From JAVJRN01 sp040218415 (lineage in GTDB: Bacteria; Bacteroidota; Bacteroidia; Cytophagales; Cyclobacteriaceae), in NCBI GenBank assembly GCA_040218415.1, contig JAVJRN010000059.1:62001-126000 (forward strand): a stretch of 64,000 bases of DNA, read 5' to 3'. Under the pieces are notes generated by a model. The model searched no databases. It was not told the DNA's origin and was given only the letters and a program-made list of their open reading frames with translations. A program made the translations under genes and the position numbers. This document shows positions 8,796 through 18,700 of this stretch, one piece after another; the stretch's first letter is position 1, and the number at the start of each line of letters is the position of its first letter.

Positions 8796-9713
8796 TCAGG
8801 GGTTTAGTCTCAGGTAAGGTAATATTTTGGCATAAGTTGCGCTATCAAGAATTTTGATCAGTTTAAGGGTCTCCAGATCGGTATAATTGCCATGGGTTTT
8901 GCGGTAATTGACAATTGCTTTCGCCAGTTTGTAACTGATATAAGGATGTTGTGCGAGGTGTTTGATAGAATCGGTGTTTACAGGAAATCCACTGATATTT
9001 TGTGTGATCACTAGTCTATCTTCCATTCGACTGATAACAGCAGAATCAAGACCATATACTTCCTGAAGTTGCGACAAAGAATAGAATCCGCCAAGCAAAT
9101 CGCGATAACTTATTATTCTTTTCGAAAGTTTGTCACCAATTCCATTGATTAATTGTAGCTGTGTGGTATCGGCATTATTGATGTCGAATTTGACTACTGG
9201 TTTGTCAAAAGTCTTTTTCTCTTCCCTTATGTACTTTTTTTCTTCTTTCTTTATGTGAATAAAAGGAGCTAATTGATCATAGGTGGTACTACTAAGGCCA
9301 TATATTTTTTTCAAATCTTCTTTGTCGAAAAATTTACCTCCCTTGCTTGTGTATTTTACAATTCTCGCGGCAAGCTTGTCTTCAAGACCCATTTTAATTA
9401 ATTCATCTTCAGTGACTGTATTAGGGTCAAAATTGTGTGCATTCGTTATACTACTATGTTTTTTTTCGATCGATGATTTTTTTTCAACTTCGCTTTTTTC
9501 GATGGAAGTAATCTTTGCATCAATCTTTTTACTCCATTGGTCTAACTCTTGTTGATTATCAAGTTCTAGTGAACTATATTCTGCACGAAAGTAGTACCAC
9601 GCTTTTGGAACTATTGTGGTCAGTAATACGATAATGATTAAGGTAACAGTGCCCTTGGCTTCAGACTTTGAGAAACCAAGAATATCAACCAACCATTTAT
9701 CAATTATCATCAT
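8796..9713 (-). CDS. Membrane-anchored helix-hairpin-helix (ComEA-like) protein
   Basis: 305 residues. A single hydrophobic segment (about 22-37) follows a short N-terminus, then a Lys/Glu/Ser-rich linker and three helix-hairpin-helix DNA-binding units: about 115-160 (LIKMGLEDKLAARIVKY), 180-230 (LQLINGIGDKLSKRIISYR, the most canonical) and 240-300 (LAQHPYISYKLAKAIVNYR). ComEA-type proteins bind DNA non-specifically at the membrane, in uptake or other DNA transactions. It is the first gene of a two-gene operon with the large helicase (1-bp gap), which suggests DNA handling, and is divergent from hemA. Two adjacent Met codons at the start are equally possible. No comEC lies nearby, so a competence role is not shown. 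Confidence 0.8.
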   Translation of the reverse strand: MMIIDKWLVDILGFSKSEAKGTVTLIIIVLLTTIVPKAWYYFRAEYSSLELDNQQELDQWSKKIDAKITSIEKSEVEKKSSIEKKHSSITNAHNFDPNTVTEDELIKMGLEDKLAARIVKYTSKGGKFFDKEDLKKIYGLSSTTYDQLAPFIHIKKEEKKYIREEKKTFDKPVVKFDINNADTTQLQLINGIGDKLSKRIISYRDLLGGFYSLSQLQEVYGLDSAVISRMEDRLVITQNISGFPVNTDSIKHLAQHPYISYKLAKAIVNYRKTHGNYTDLETLKLIKILDSATYAKILPYLRLNP

Positions 9714-9781
9714 TAGGCTTGACTTTTATCATAAATATAGAAAAAGGTTGGCAGCTATTAAATTAAAAGAATTGTCTGTTT

Positions 9782-9789
9782 TATTTTTG
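9782..9789 (+). promoter_or_regulatory. Possible hemA -7 box
   Basis: TATTTTTG matches the Bacteroidota -7 consensus TAnnTTTG exactly and lies 21 bp before the hemA GTG. I found no TTG at the expected 17-23 nt upstream, so only half of the promoter is supported. Confidence 0.35.
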
Positions 9790-9810
9790 TCGGCACATTA
9801 AAAATCAGGA

Positions 9811-11061
9811 GTGAAAGATTTTAGAGTACTTAAGGTATCGTATAAGCAAGCATCATTGGCATTGAGGGAAGCGGTTTCGTTTGACGAAGCTTCTGCCAAA
9901 AGGTTCATGTTTGAAGTACGTGAGGTGTTGGGAATTGAGGAGATGTTAATATTGTCTACTTGTAACAGAACGGAAATTTATTACCGAGCTGAAAAAACCT
10001 TCAAAAATCACATTTGCATATTGCTTGATATACATCAGGGGCTTGCTGAGCCTTCTGTTGACCTTTTTACGGAAATTAACGATAAAGAAGCACTTGACCA
10101 TCTATTTAGAGTTGCACTTGGTTTGGAATCTCAAGTACTTGGAGAAAATCAAATAACAAACCAAGTTAAGAAAAGCTATCAATGGTCTGCCGATGAAAAC
10201 ATGGCTGGGCCGTTTTTACATAGATTGCTGCACACCATATTTTTCACCAATAAACGGGTTGAACAAGAAACGGCTTTTAGAGACGGGAATGCATCTACTT
10301 CGTCGTTAGCAGTAGATTTAGTGAAAAATTTCATTCCAAAATTCAATTCGCCGAAAGTATTGGTTGTCGGACTGGGAGAGATAGGCAGAGTAGTAGTAGA
10401 CAATTTAAAGTCGATTTCCGCCGAGGTTACGTTGGTTAACCGGACAAAATCCAAAGCAGAGTCATTGGCAGAAGAAACAGGCTTTAATGTAGGTGATTTT
10501 GAGAAATTGAACGAACTGGTGAATGATCATCACGTGATCGTTACAAGTGCCACGTCGCAATCATATCTCATTACTAATGAATCCCTCGAAAATAATGGGA
10601 AAATCAAGTTGATAGTTGATCTAGGTTTACCAAGAAATGTCGATCCTATTTTAGAAAAACGTTCTGACCTTTTGATCTATAATGTGGATCAACTGTCAAT
10701 GAAAAAGAATGTGGCGCTGGATGAGCGCGCAAAATTAGTACCCGCTGTAGAGACAATAATTGCCGAAACACTCGATGAGTTTTCTTCTTGGTCTCAGGAA
10801 ATGGAAGTTTCACCAACCATAAAAAAACTGAAGCAAGCGCTAGAGGATATAAGAACAACCGAAATTGCTCGTCATCTGAACAACATATCCGAAGATGAAG
10901 CAGCTAGGCTCGAAATAGTCACTAAAAACATGATTCAGAAGGTAATAAAATTACCTGTTCTTCAGTTAAAAGCAGCTTGCAAAAGGGGGGAAGCAGAGAC
11001 CTTAATTGAAGTGCTTAATGATCTTTTTAATCTTGAGAACGAAAAAAGCTGGAAAAAGTAG
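9811..11061 (+). CDS. hemA: Glutamyl-tRNA reductase
   Basis: NADPH-dependent reduction of glutamyl-tRNA(Glu) to glutamate-1-semialdehyde, the first step of C5 haem/tetrapyrrole synthesis. The 416-residue protein has the catalytic cysteine in LILSTCNRTEIY (Cys51), the substrate-binding segment GLESQVLGENQI, a Rossmann NADPH site VLVVGLGEIGRVVVDNL (about 183-199), and the C-terminal dimerisation helices. The start is a GTG preceded by AGGA; this gives the family-typical N-terminus. It is divergent from the HhH gene. No other hem genes are adjacent, so it appears monocistronic or co-transcribed with the WG-repeat gene 24 bp downstream. Confidence 0.97.
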   Translation: MKDFRVLKVSYKQASLALREAVSFDEASAKRFMFEVREVLGIEEMLILSTCNRTEIYYRAEKTFKNHICILLDIHQGLAEPSVDLFTEINDKEALDHLFRVALGLESQVLGENQITNQVKKSYQWSADENMAGPFLHRLLHTIFFTNKRVEQETAFRDGNASTSSLAVDLVKNFIPKFNSPKVLVVGLGEIGRVVVDNLKSISAEVTLVNRTKSKAESLAEETGFNVGDFEKLNELVNDHHVIVTSATSQSYLITNESLENNGKIKLIVDLGLPRNVDPILEKRSDLLIYNVDQLSMKKNVALDERAKLVPAVETIIAETLDEFSSWSQEMEVSPTIKKLKQALEDIRTTEIARHLNNISEDEAARLEIVTKNMIQKVIKLPVLQLKAACKRGEAETLIEVLNDLFNLENEKSWKK

Positions 11062-11085
11062 TCGTCTGCTGCTACCTTTATCCTA

Positions 11086-13254
11086 ATGTCATTGCTCTTA
11101 TCACTCCTACTTCTCTTATTCATAGAAGGTCCTGTTGTCATTACATCAGGTTCATTTCAAGGCCTAGCGTATGAAAATGGAGAGATTATTATTCCACCCG
11201 TGTATGACGCACTGGGTTGGTCAGATGGTGGCATGGCAGTTCATAATGAGGTTATTGGCTTTAAAGAAAACAGTCGCTGGGGTCTTATCAATTTAAAAAA
11301 TAAGAAACTTTCAGAGCCAGCTTTTGTCGAACTCAAACCTTTTGAAAAAGGCTATATTCTTGCAGCGCTCAAAGGTAAATTCTCAAACCTGCCATTTTAT
11401 GGTATTTTAGATAACTCAGGTCGAACGCTCGTTCGATTTAATTACATGCAATTGCAGCCTTTGACTGCTGACAATATTCTTGCTTCGACTTATTCAGAAG
11501 GTAGCGTGTATTTTGGTGTGTTAAACTATCAGGGAGAGGAGCTTATTCCACTCATATATGATAAAATAGAAACCAACCTTGATTTGATAATAGCTACGAG
11601 AAATGAAAAGAAGAAGCTCTATGATTTCTCGGGTTCGCTGATCACACCAACATTTATAGACGAAATACACGTCTCAAAAGAAGGCTATTTGTTAGAAAAT
11701 GGAGGGAAATATGGTTTGATATCAAAAACTGGTAAGCTAATTCATGACATAGCCTACAAGGTTATCGCTGATCATGTGCCTTACAGCTTCAATCATTGGG
11801 AGATTTCGTGTCTTACCGAAGATTGTTCTACAGTAGAAGTAGCAGCAGATTCTCTTACGATAAATGATCGGCAACAACTTGTGGCACATTTGAATAATAC
11901 CCGGCATTTTCTTGGAGGCGATAGTGCTGTGCATTTTGGTAAAAAATATGAGATAGTCACTGTAGATCGTGGTTTTATTGTGATGCAAAACAGATTTGAT
12001 GGCAGTTTTTCATTGATCAAGTCTGATGGAGAAAAGGTTGTTGAAGGGTATCAAAAAATTGTGCTTGATGACCAGTATTTTTATGGGAAAAAGGATAATA
12101 AATGGGTTGTCATTGACAATTTTGGCGACTTACTCAATTTTAAAAAATATGATTCCATAGGCACTTCATATCAATTAAATATTCCAGTAAAGAAGAATGG
12201 TTATTGGGGTTGGATAGATTTTGCAGGCGAAAAATTGATCAATAAAAAATATGATGCAGTAGCTGCTGGTGCCGATGAAAATCAATTCATCGCTCAATAC
12301 GTTCACTCATGGGGTGTGGCAAATTTCAATGATAGCTTTGTGGTTCTCCCTAAGTATGACGCCATATCAGTAGCCAACAATTTTTACTTAGCAAAGAAAG
12401 GTGAGGCTACTTCACTCATATCCAAAAAGGGTAAAGTAATCTGGCAAACAAGTGATAATTTAATTTATGATCCTGACGAGTCAATCCTTAAAATATATAC
12501 AAAAAACGGGCATATTGGTGTGGTAACTGACGATGGTATAATTATACCAGCTAAGTATGATGAGGTGAAAAGGCTAAATCAATTTCTATTGCTCAAGTCG
12601 GATGGGTACTTTACAATCTATAACAACGGAAATTATATTCTTGACGAGAAGGATCAAATACAAAATGTATTGGGCTTTTCAGAGGGTTATTTTCATATCT
12701 TGAAAGATGGAAAACATGGCTTTATAGATGAAAATGGGAAGCTTAGGATTGCTAATAGATACGAGGATGCCGGTGATTTCCAAGATAATTTGGCAGCAAT
12801 AAAAATTGGAACTAAGTGGGGATTCATTGATGCTTCAGAAAATCTTGTTATCCAACCGCATTTTGAGGAGGTGAGTAGTTTTCAAAGTGGCCTTGCTATA
12901 GCTGAAGAGCAAGGACGTTTTGGTCTAATTGATCGAGAGGGAGAAATCCGAGTTTCGTTCAAATGGAAGAATATTGAAAGGCTGGCTACAGGCAACTATT
13001 TACTGACTGATCTTGAAGGCAGCCAAGGATTGGCGGATGCTACAGGAAAAATAATATTAAGGCCTAATTACGAGACCATAGAAGACACTTCGCTCGGAAA
13101 TGTGGTAGTACAGAATGGGCAATTCAAAGGTGTGCTTGACTATAATGGCTATACCATCATTCCTTTTGAGTACGAAGAGATTAAAGTTTTAGGAGATTAC
13201 TTACTCTTGCTCAAAAGAAAAGAGTACGTTCCTAGCCAACCATCACCCGATTAA
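11086..13254 (+). CDS. WG-repeat (KWG) protein
   Basis: 722 residues built almost entirely from ~40-60-residue WG repeats of the pattern 'K-G-WG-iD-G-ii-P-kYd', e.g. NKWVVIDNFG, GYWGWIDFAGEKLINKKYD, GKHGFIDENGKL, TKWGFIDASENLVIQPHFE, GRFGLIDREGEI. A hydrophobic N-terminus (SLLLSLLLLLF) looks like a signal sequence or anchor, so the repeats are probably periplasmic or exported. WG repeats are predicted beta-propeller or solenoid binding surfaces with no known catalytic role; the ligand here is unknown. The gene starts 24 bp after hemA, and its 3' end overlaps the convergent M16-like gene by 23 bp. Confidence 0.85.
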   Translation: MSLLLSLLLLLFIEGPVVITSGSFQGLAYENGEIIIPPVYDALGWSDGGMAVHNEVIGFKENSRWGLINLKNKKLSEPAFVELKPFEKGYILAALKGKFSNLPFYGILDNSGRTLVRFNYMQLQPLTADNILASTYSEGSVYFGVLNYQGEELIPLIYDKIETNLDLIIATRNEKKKLYDFSGSLITPTFIDEIHVSKEGYLLENGGKYGLISKTGKLIHDIAYKVIADHVPYSFNHWEISCLTEDCSTVEVAADSLTINDRQQLVAHLNNTRHFLGGDSAVHFGKKYEIVTVDRGFIVMQNRFDGSFSLIKSDGEKVVEGYQKIVLDDQYFYGKKDNKWVVIDNFGDLLNFKKYDSIGTSYQLNIPVKKNGYWGWIDFAGEKLINKKYDAVAAGADENQFIAQYVHSWGVANFNDSFVVLPKYDAISVANNFYLAKKGEATSLISKKGKVIWQTSDNLIYDPDESILKIYTKNGHIGVVTDDGIIIPAKYDEVKRLNQFLLLKSDGYFTIYNNGNYILDEKDQIQNVLGFSEGYFHILKDGKHGFIDENGKLRIANRYEDAGDFQDNLAAIKIGTKWGFIDASENLVIQPHFEEVSSFQSGLAIAEEQGRFGLIDREGEIRVSFKWKNIERLATGNYLLTDLEGSQGLADATGKIILRPNYETIEDTSLGNVVVQNGQFKGVLDYNGYTIIPFEYEEIKVLGDYLLLLKRKEYVPSQPSPD

Positions 13255-14485
13255 TTTTTTCTATTTCCAAATACTTATTGGTCATTTCCATAATATGCTC
13301 AGGCACAATGGTTTCAATAGCATCGAAGTACGTTTGCCATGCTTGGGCTCCAATGCCCCATTCCACTACAGTTTTAATCATTTGTGCGGAGCTAAATGGA
13401 GAATCAAAGGCGGAAAGCAGTTTACCTCTTAAATAGTTTTTTAAAGCATCAAGCTCCCGATTTGTTACTTGCTCTGTCTGAAGTATTTTAATTTCTTTTT
13501 CTATTTCAGAAATTGCCAGATCCCTTTTTTCTTTGAGAATATCAGAACCAATAATTAGGTAAGAAGCTTGTTGTAAGTGATTGATAGAGGAAGAAATACC
13601 ATAAGTGAGTCCTTTTTCTTCTCTGATGTTTTTCATCAGTCTTGATCCAAAATATCCGCCAAGTAGGTCATTTGTTATCTTCAGGTAATTATAATCTCTA
13701 TGGCTTCTATTGATGCTTCTAAGACCTAGGCGAAGACTTGTTTGAACAGCGTCCTTCTTATCCTCGTAGATATTGAACAATTGATTCGGTTGTAAGGATG
13801 CTTTGGCTGTAGATAGTTTTTTTCTGCCATTAAAAACACGCGTAACACTCCCTATTAAATCATCGTCAATATCTCCAGTTAGATATATTCGAGGTAGCGT
13901 TTGAAGTTTTTCATTAAAAAAATCCTGAAGATGTTCTCTCGTGAGACTTTGAATATCGGATATAGTCGGATAGGAACCATATGGGTGATCTTGAAACAAA
14001 TTCGCTCTAAAGAGGCGACTTGCAATGGCATTATTTTTCGATTCTTGCTGCCTAAGCTGCTGTTCTCGAATGCTTTTTTGAATGGTTAACTCCTTGTTTG
14101 AAAACTCGCTATTGTGAAGCAAATCTTCTAACAAAATTAAAAGACTTGGGAAAAACTTTTTTAAGCTGTAAAGCTTCACATTAAACTTATCGAAGCTGGA
14201 GCCGATTTCCAGATGGCTACCATAAAAATCCAATGTTTCGGCAATGGTCTCAGCACTTTTACTCTTCGTGCCTCCAGTAAGGAGTTTGGCTGTAAGATTG
14301 CTTTGCTCAGGCACTTGCTCAACTACTTTTCCAGTGTCGAAAACCAATTCCAAAAATACAATTGGCTGTGCATGATGCTTTAATGTAGTTACCTCTACAC
14401 CATCAATGATCTGTGTATCAAAGTCAGGGAATGACGGCTGGGATATTTTGGTGGCTTCAGGAGCCTTGGTACGATCTAGAATCAA
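13232..14485 (-). CDS. M16 (insulinase/MPP) family protein, zinc motif absent
   Basis: 417 residues with the duplicated M16 fold: N-terminal half (~25-215) and C-terminal half with the family signature R.EKGLTYGISSSI (about 295-310). The HxxEH motif expected near residue 65-70 is missing; that position reads SNLTAKLLTGGT. It therefore looks like the non-catalytic subunit of an M16 pair, of which Bacteroidota often encode active and inactive partners side by side. No active partner is in this window. No signal peptide is seen. Its start overlaps the porV stop by 4 bp, so it is translationally coupled to T9SS genes. Confidence 0.85.
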   Translation of the reverse strand: MILDRTKAPEATKISQPSFPDFDTQIIDGVEVTTLKHHAQPIVFLELVFDTGKVVEQVPEQSNLTAKLLTGGTKSKSAETIAETLDFYGSHLEIGSSFDKFNVKLYSLKKFFPSLLILLEDLLHNSEFSNKELTIQKSIREQQLRQQESKNNAIASRLFRANLFQDHPYGSYPTISDIQSLTREHLQDFFNEKLQTLPRIYLTGDIDDDLIGSVTRVFNGRKKLSTAKASLQPNQLFNIYEDKKDAVQTSLRLGLRSINRSHRDYNYLKITNDLLGGYFGSRLMKNIREEKGLTYGISSSINHLQQASYLIIGSDILKEKRDLAISEIEKEIKILQTEQVTNRELDALKNYLRGKLLSAFDSPFSSAQMIKTVVEWGIGAQAWQTYFDAIETIVPEHIMEMTNKYLEIEKINRVMVG

Positions 14486-15720
14486 TTTGCAGTTTCTGTT
14501 GCTTTGTCTAAATTAAACTTGAATGATAATCTCAGAGTCTCGGCCAAGGGATGGTCATTTTCGCTTGGTACTAAGTACGAGAAGTCAACGCCAAATACTT
14601 GATATTTAAAACCTAAACCTGCCGTGAAGTACTTCCTACTACCTTTCTTTTCACTTTCATAAAAATATCCTGCACGAACTGCGAATACATCTTTATAAAG
14701 ATATTCTGTACCAACTGAGATCATAATTTCTCTCATTTCCTCAACAAAAACACCTCCACCTCCGGCAGTGCCTGGAGCATCAGCGAAGGAGCCGAAAGCG
14801 CCGCTTAGTAGCGGTCTAGAGGGGTCTTTGCCTCTCAAAATAACCGGATCTCCCGTTGCAGGATCCTCTACAAAATTGCCAAGATCATCCACTTGATATA
14901 CAGGCGGGGTGGGAACTAACAATTTGTTGAAATCAAGCAAAAACGTCAGTGAATTGTAAGGGTCGATTTTTGTTTTAAATCCTCCACCTATTCTCAGGTT
15001 GGCGGGGATAAAGTCTTCGTTGGATTCAGAACTATAGGTGATTTTTTGACCAAAGTTGGAAATGTGCGCTCCGAAAGAGACCTCTGAGTCTTTACCGCTG
15101 AAGATTATGGGTTTGTTGAAGTAATAACCAACATCAATGGCCACACTAGTTCCAGCAGATGCATCGGGAGCACCTGTTAAATTTCCAGCGAGGTTAGACC
15201 AAACAAATCTAATTGTTCCTCCGATACCCATTGTTTCGGTCAGTTTTCGAGAATATGTTGCATCGATTGCCGCTTCGCGAGGGTTTTCTAATCCTTGAGG
15301 CTCACCGGTTGCATCGGTAAGTTGGATTTCACCTAAATCGAAATACCTCATCGTAACGCCAATCGCCTGTATTCGGTCAATCTTTTTGTAAAAAGTGAGA
15401 TAGTTTAAGGACATATCATCCACGATTTTCCCTAACCAAGGGCTATAACTAAAAGAAAAGCCCATATCATCTTCAATGAATGCCAATTTTGCATTGTTCC
15501 AATGGACACTGTAGACGTCAGGAGAGCTTGCCACTCCCGCATCTCCAAGTGCAGAACCTCTACTGTCGGGAGCGAAACTTAAGAATGGTACGGCAACCGT
15601 AATGGGATTTCTTGTCGTGTCTTGTCCAGAGATATAAGCCGCATTAGAGCCTTGTCCTAAAAGGGTGAAGGGCAAGAAACCTGCGGCAAAAACTAAAGCT
15701 TTAGAAAGAACCTGATTCAT
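14482..15720 (-). CDS. porV: Type IX secretion outer-membrane protein PorV (LptO)
   Basis: FadL-like 14-stranded barrel that shuttles T9SS cargo from the translocon to the PorU sortase on the cell surface. It is 412 residues with an N-terminal signal peptide (ending near LLGQG), then the family segment VPFLSFAPDSRGSALGDAG and VYSVHWNNAKLAF, and multiple amphipathic strands. Genes for PorU and PorV are commonly adjacent, as here (29-bp gap). It follows porU in the minus-strand operon and overlaps the M16-like gene. Confidence 0.93.
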   Translation of the reverse strand: MNQVLSKALVFAAGFLPFTLLGQGSNAAYISGQDTTRNPITVAVPFLSFAPDSRGSALGDAGVASSPDVYSVHWNNAKLAFIEDDMGFSFSYSPWLGKIVDDMSLNYLTFYKKIDRIQAIGVTMRYFDLGEIQLTDATGEPQGLENPREAAIDATYSRKLTETMGIGGTIRFVWSNLAGNLTGAPDASAGTSVAIDVGYYFNKPIIFSGKDSEVSFGAHISNFGQKITYSSESNEDFIPANLRIGGGFKTKIDPYNSLTFLLDFNKLLVPTPPVYQVDDLGNFVEDPATGDPVILRGKDPSRPLLSGAFGSFADAPGTAGGGGVFVEEMREIMISVGTEYLYKDVFAVRAGYFYESEKKGSRKYFTAGLGFKYQVFGVDFSYLVPSENDHPLAETLRLSFKFNLDKATETAN

Positions 15721-15749
15721 TCATTTTTTTTTAAGGTGCGCAAAGATAA

Positions 15750-18700
15750 TTAATTAATGATTATTAGTCTTTTTACAAAGTTATTTGTCGCGCCATCCTG
15801 ATTGCTTATTAACTGAACATTGAGGAAATACATCCCCTCTGGAAGACTGGTTGATGGCTGCCAATAAATGTTTTCGATTGTAGACGGACTATCGTCGTAC
15901 AATATATTTTCCGTGATGATCCTATTGCCCATCATATCGAAAACACCAATATTGACATTCATTGCATCGCCTTCTCTATCGTGTGTAAAACGAATAGTGA
16001 TCTCTTCCATCTCCCGAACTGGATTAGGAAATATGCTGATGTCAGTCAAATTAAGTATAGGTTGGTCTGATACTTTAAATTCAACCTTAATGCTACTGGA
16101 ATTATTGTACGAATCCCAAACTATTAATTCTCCTTGATAACTGCCCGGCAATAAATTTTCCATCGGATATACGATTGAACCTTTCTGATAAGTATCAATG
16201 CTCGCCTTATAGTAGTCGTTCAATACCACCTTTAAAGTGTCATTCAGTGTCAGGCTCAAATCTTGATTGAAGCCATTTTGAGAAATATTAATTCCAGATT
16301 CGTCAGAGAGCTTGGCAATGAAAAGGCTGTTTTGATTTATGGTCATTCCAGCCTTGTAGACTGATTCATCTACGAATAAACTTATATTGGGAGGAATCGC
16401 ATCTTCTCTTGTATTGTTCGATGAGCCGCCCATTATTACATTATTCGAACCGCCGCTAGCGTCTTCCATCTTATCCTCATCTAAAAAGTAGGCGTTGATT
16501 TTTCCATTTTTAAACTTGTAAGAAGTGTTTTTAGGAATAATTAAAGTTGTTTCAAAAAGACCATTTTCAACAAGTATTTCTCCTCGGTGTAAGGCATTGG
16601 TTTGCTCGATATAGGTGAAAGGTGGATTTTGCTGTCCTTTTGTTTGTTTTTCCTGTGGTATATCCCAAACGGTCAATGTGCCTATGCCATTAAAGGTCTC
16701 CACGGTTTGACCTGCAGATCTTACCTGTCCTTTCAGCGTAATTTCTTGAAGCGCACTTAGTGTATCAGTGTTGTTTTCTAACGCATCAAAAGTGATATCA
16801 AAATCGGCGTAATTCAGCGTGAGAAAAGGATCACCCAGCAATGCAAAATTTCGATTGATTGGGCCTTGAAGACTTTCATTTTTGGTTTGCTTGATGATAT
16901 CTCCCAAGGTAGGTCGTAAGCCATCGATATAGCCATAGGTACTTCTATGAAAAGCTTCGTTTACAGGCTCATTCGTGCTGGCAAAAACTGGTCTTGTAGT
17001 GGTCAGAAGGCCAATTGCGCCACCAGTTTTGCTGAGCAGGAGCATCTCTGCGCCTGACACTATTCTAGGGTTATCATATTTACCAAAGTCACAAGTGGCA
17101 GTGACAAACAAAGGCAGTCTATGTCGATTGTCTAATTGCCTAATAAATTGTGGCGTAATCACTTCCTCTTGCATTAAACCAAATTCATTACCATGACCCA
17201 TATAGTCGATCACTAATGCGCCCTCTTTTATTTTTTCTAATAAGGTTTGCTGCATTTGTGGAGATCTTTCTCGGTCGGCGAGGTTCTGGTCAAAAGCATC
17301 GAGATATAGTTTTCGAACGTTGACCTCAGGGTTTGCTTCAGCTATTATGGCATTGAATTGTTCTCCTTGCGACATGTGCTTTCCCAAGTCGCCATCGTCG
17401 GCGATGTAAATAAACTTGTTTCTCCAATCACCAAAGGTTCTTTTACTTGTGGCATATCGAGAAATTTTTTCATTGACTGTCCGAGCTTCCTCCACGCTTT
17501 TCACAGGCAATCTGCCTACTCCAATTTCTAAAGTGTGATCGCCAGATCTTGACTCTCGCCAAGCACCCTCATCATCTTCTAAAAAACCTACATAGTCATC
17601 GGAGGAATAACTGTAAATTCCGTGAAGTGATTCTCTAGATTCATAGATAGGCACATAGTTGGTATTATTGTTTATTCGATTTTTGTAGTCGAATGACCCA
17701 TCTCCATAAAGTAATGCATATTTTAACTTCTGCCCGCCTTCGATGTACACGTATCTGAGGAAATCTCGAATGGCTGTTAGGTCTTGCATACCAGAAGAAA
17801 ATTCATTGTAAATCTGACGGGTAGTGACTACTGCAATATCAAAACCGTCGTTTGATTGATGAAACGAAGCAAGCTCATTGGCGGCATCTAAGAATATTGG
17901 ATGAGTGATAATGAAGCCATCAACATTGGTGAATTGCTGTATATTTTGGTTCCTCACTTTTCCAAAGTGAACAGGTCTACCAAGGCTCGCATTTTCATCC
18001 ATAAGAACCAATTTATGTCCGCTTGAGGTAACCATTCCATTGATTATTTCGATCCTTTTTGGGTTTGTCGGTTCAGAAATATCCCAACATTGCGTCGCAC
18101 TAGCGGGCACTTGGTAGGTGGACTTTGCGTTGCTATGGTTCCAGAAAATTAGCTCGTTGTTAATCAATGCTATTTTCCGCTCAGCGGCTATGTGATAGTA
18201 ATCAAGATAGCCGATAGAGGTAAGCGCAGTTGCATTACGATTGAATCGAACGGCTATGTTTAGCTCATTGGTTGGCGTAATATTCGTTTCATAAAAACCA
18301 AAATTATCCGTACCTAAAACATACCCACCCGTGCTGGTATTGTTTTTATTGAGGATCAGGTTTGCTTGAAATTGTTGGTTTAATGAAAAGTCAAAAGAGG
18401 CTTCTCCTTCTGTTTCCGCAGCAAAACCCAACCAAATTTTAACTTTACCTGACAGCTCAGACAATTCATGTTTAAACGAGGCATTTAACGAGGTAGAATT
18501 ACTGAATTTATCTCCTAACCACCTACGCCCAGAGCTAAGCAAGTTGAAGAGTTCGGGCTCATGAATGACAGGATGCCAATAAGTGGTCGTGATGTTTTCC
18601 GCAATGGAATTAGAGGCTACATTTTCAACCCTTTTACCCTTTTCACCGCCGTAGGTTAAAAAATAATAGGCGGTATCGCTGTAAATATTTGGAGTGTAGA

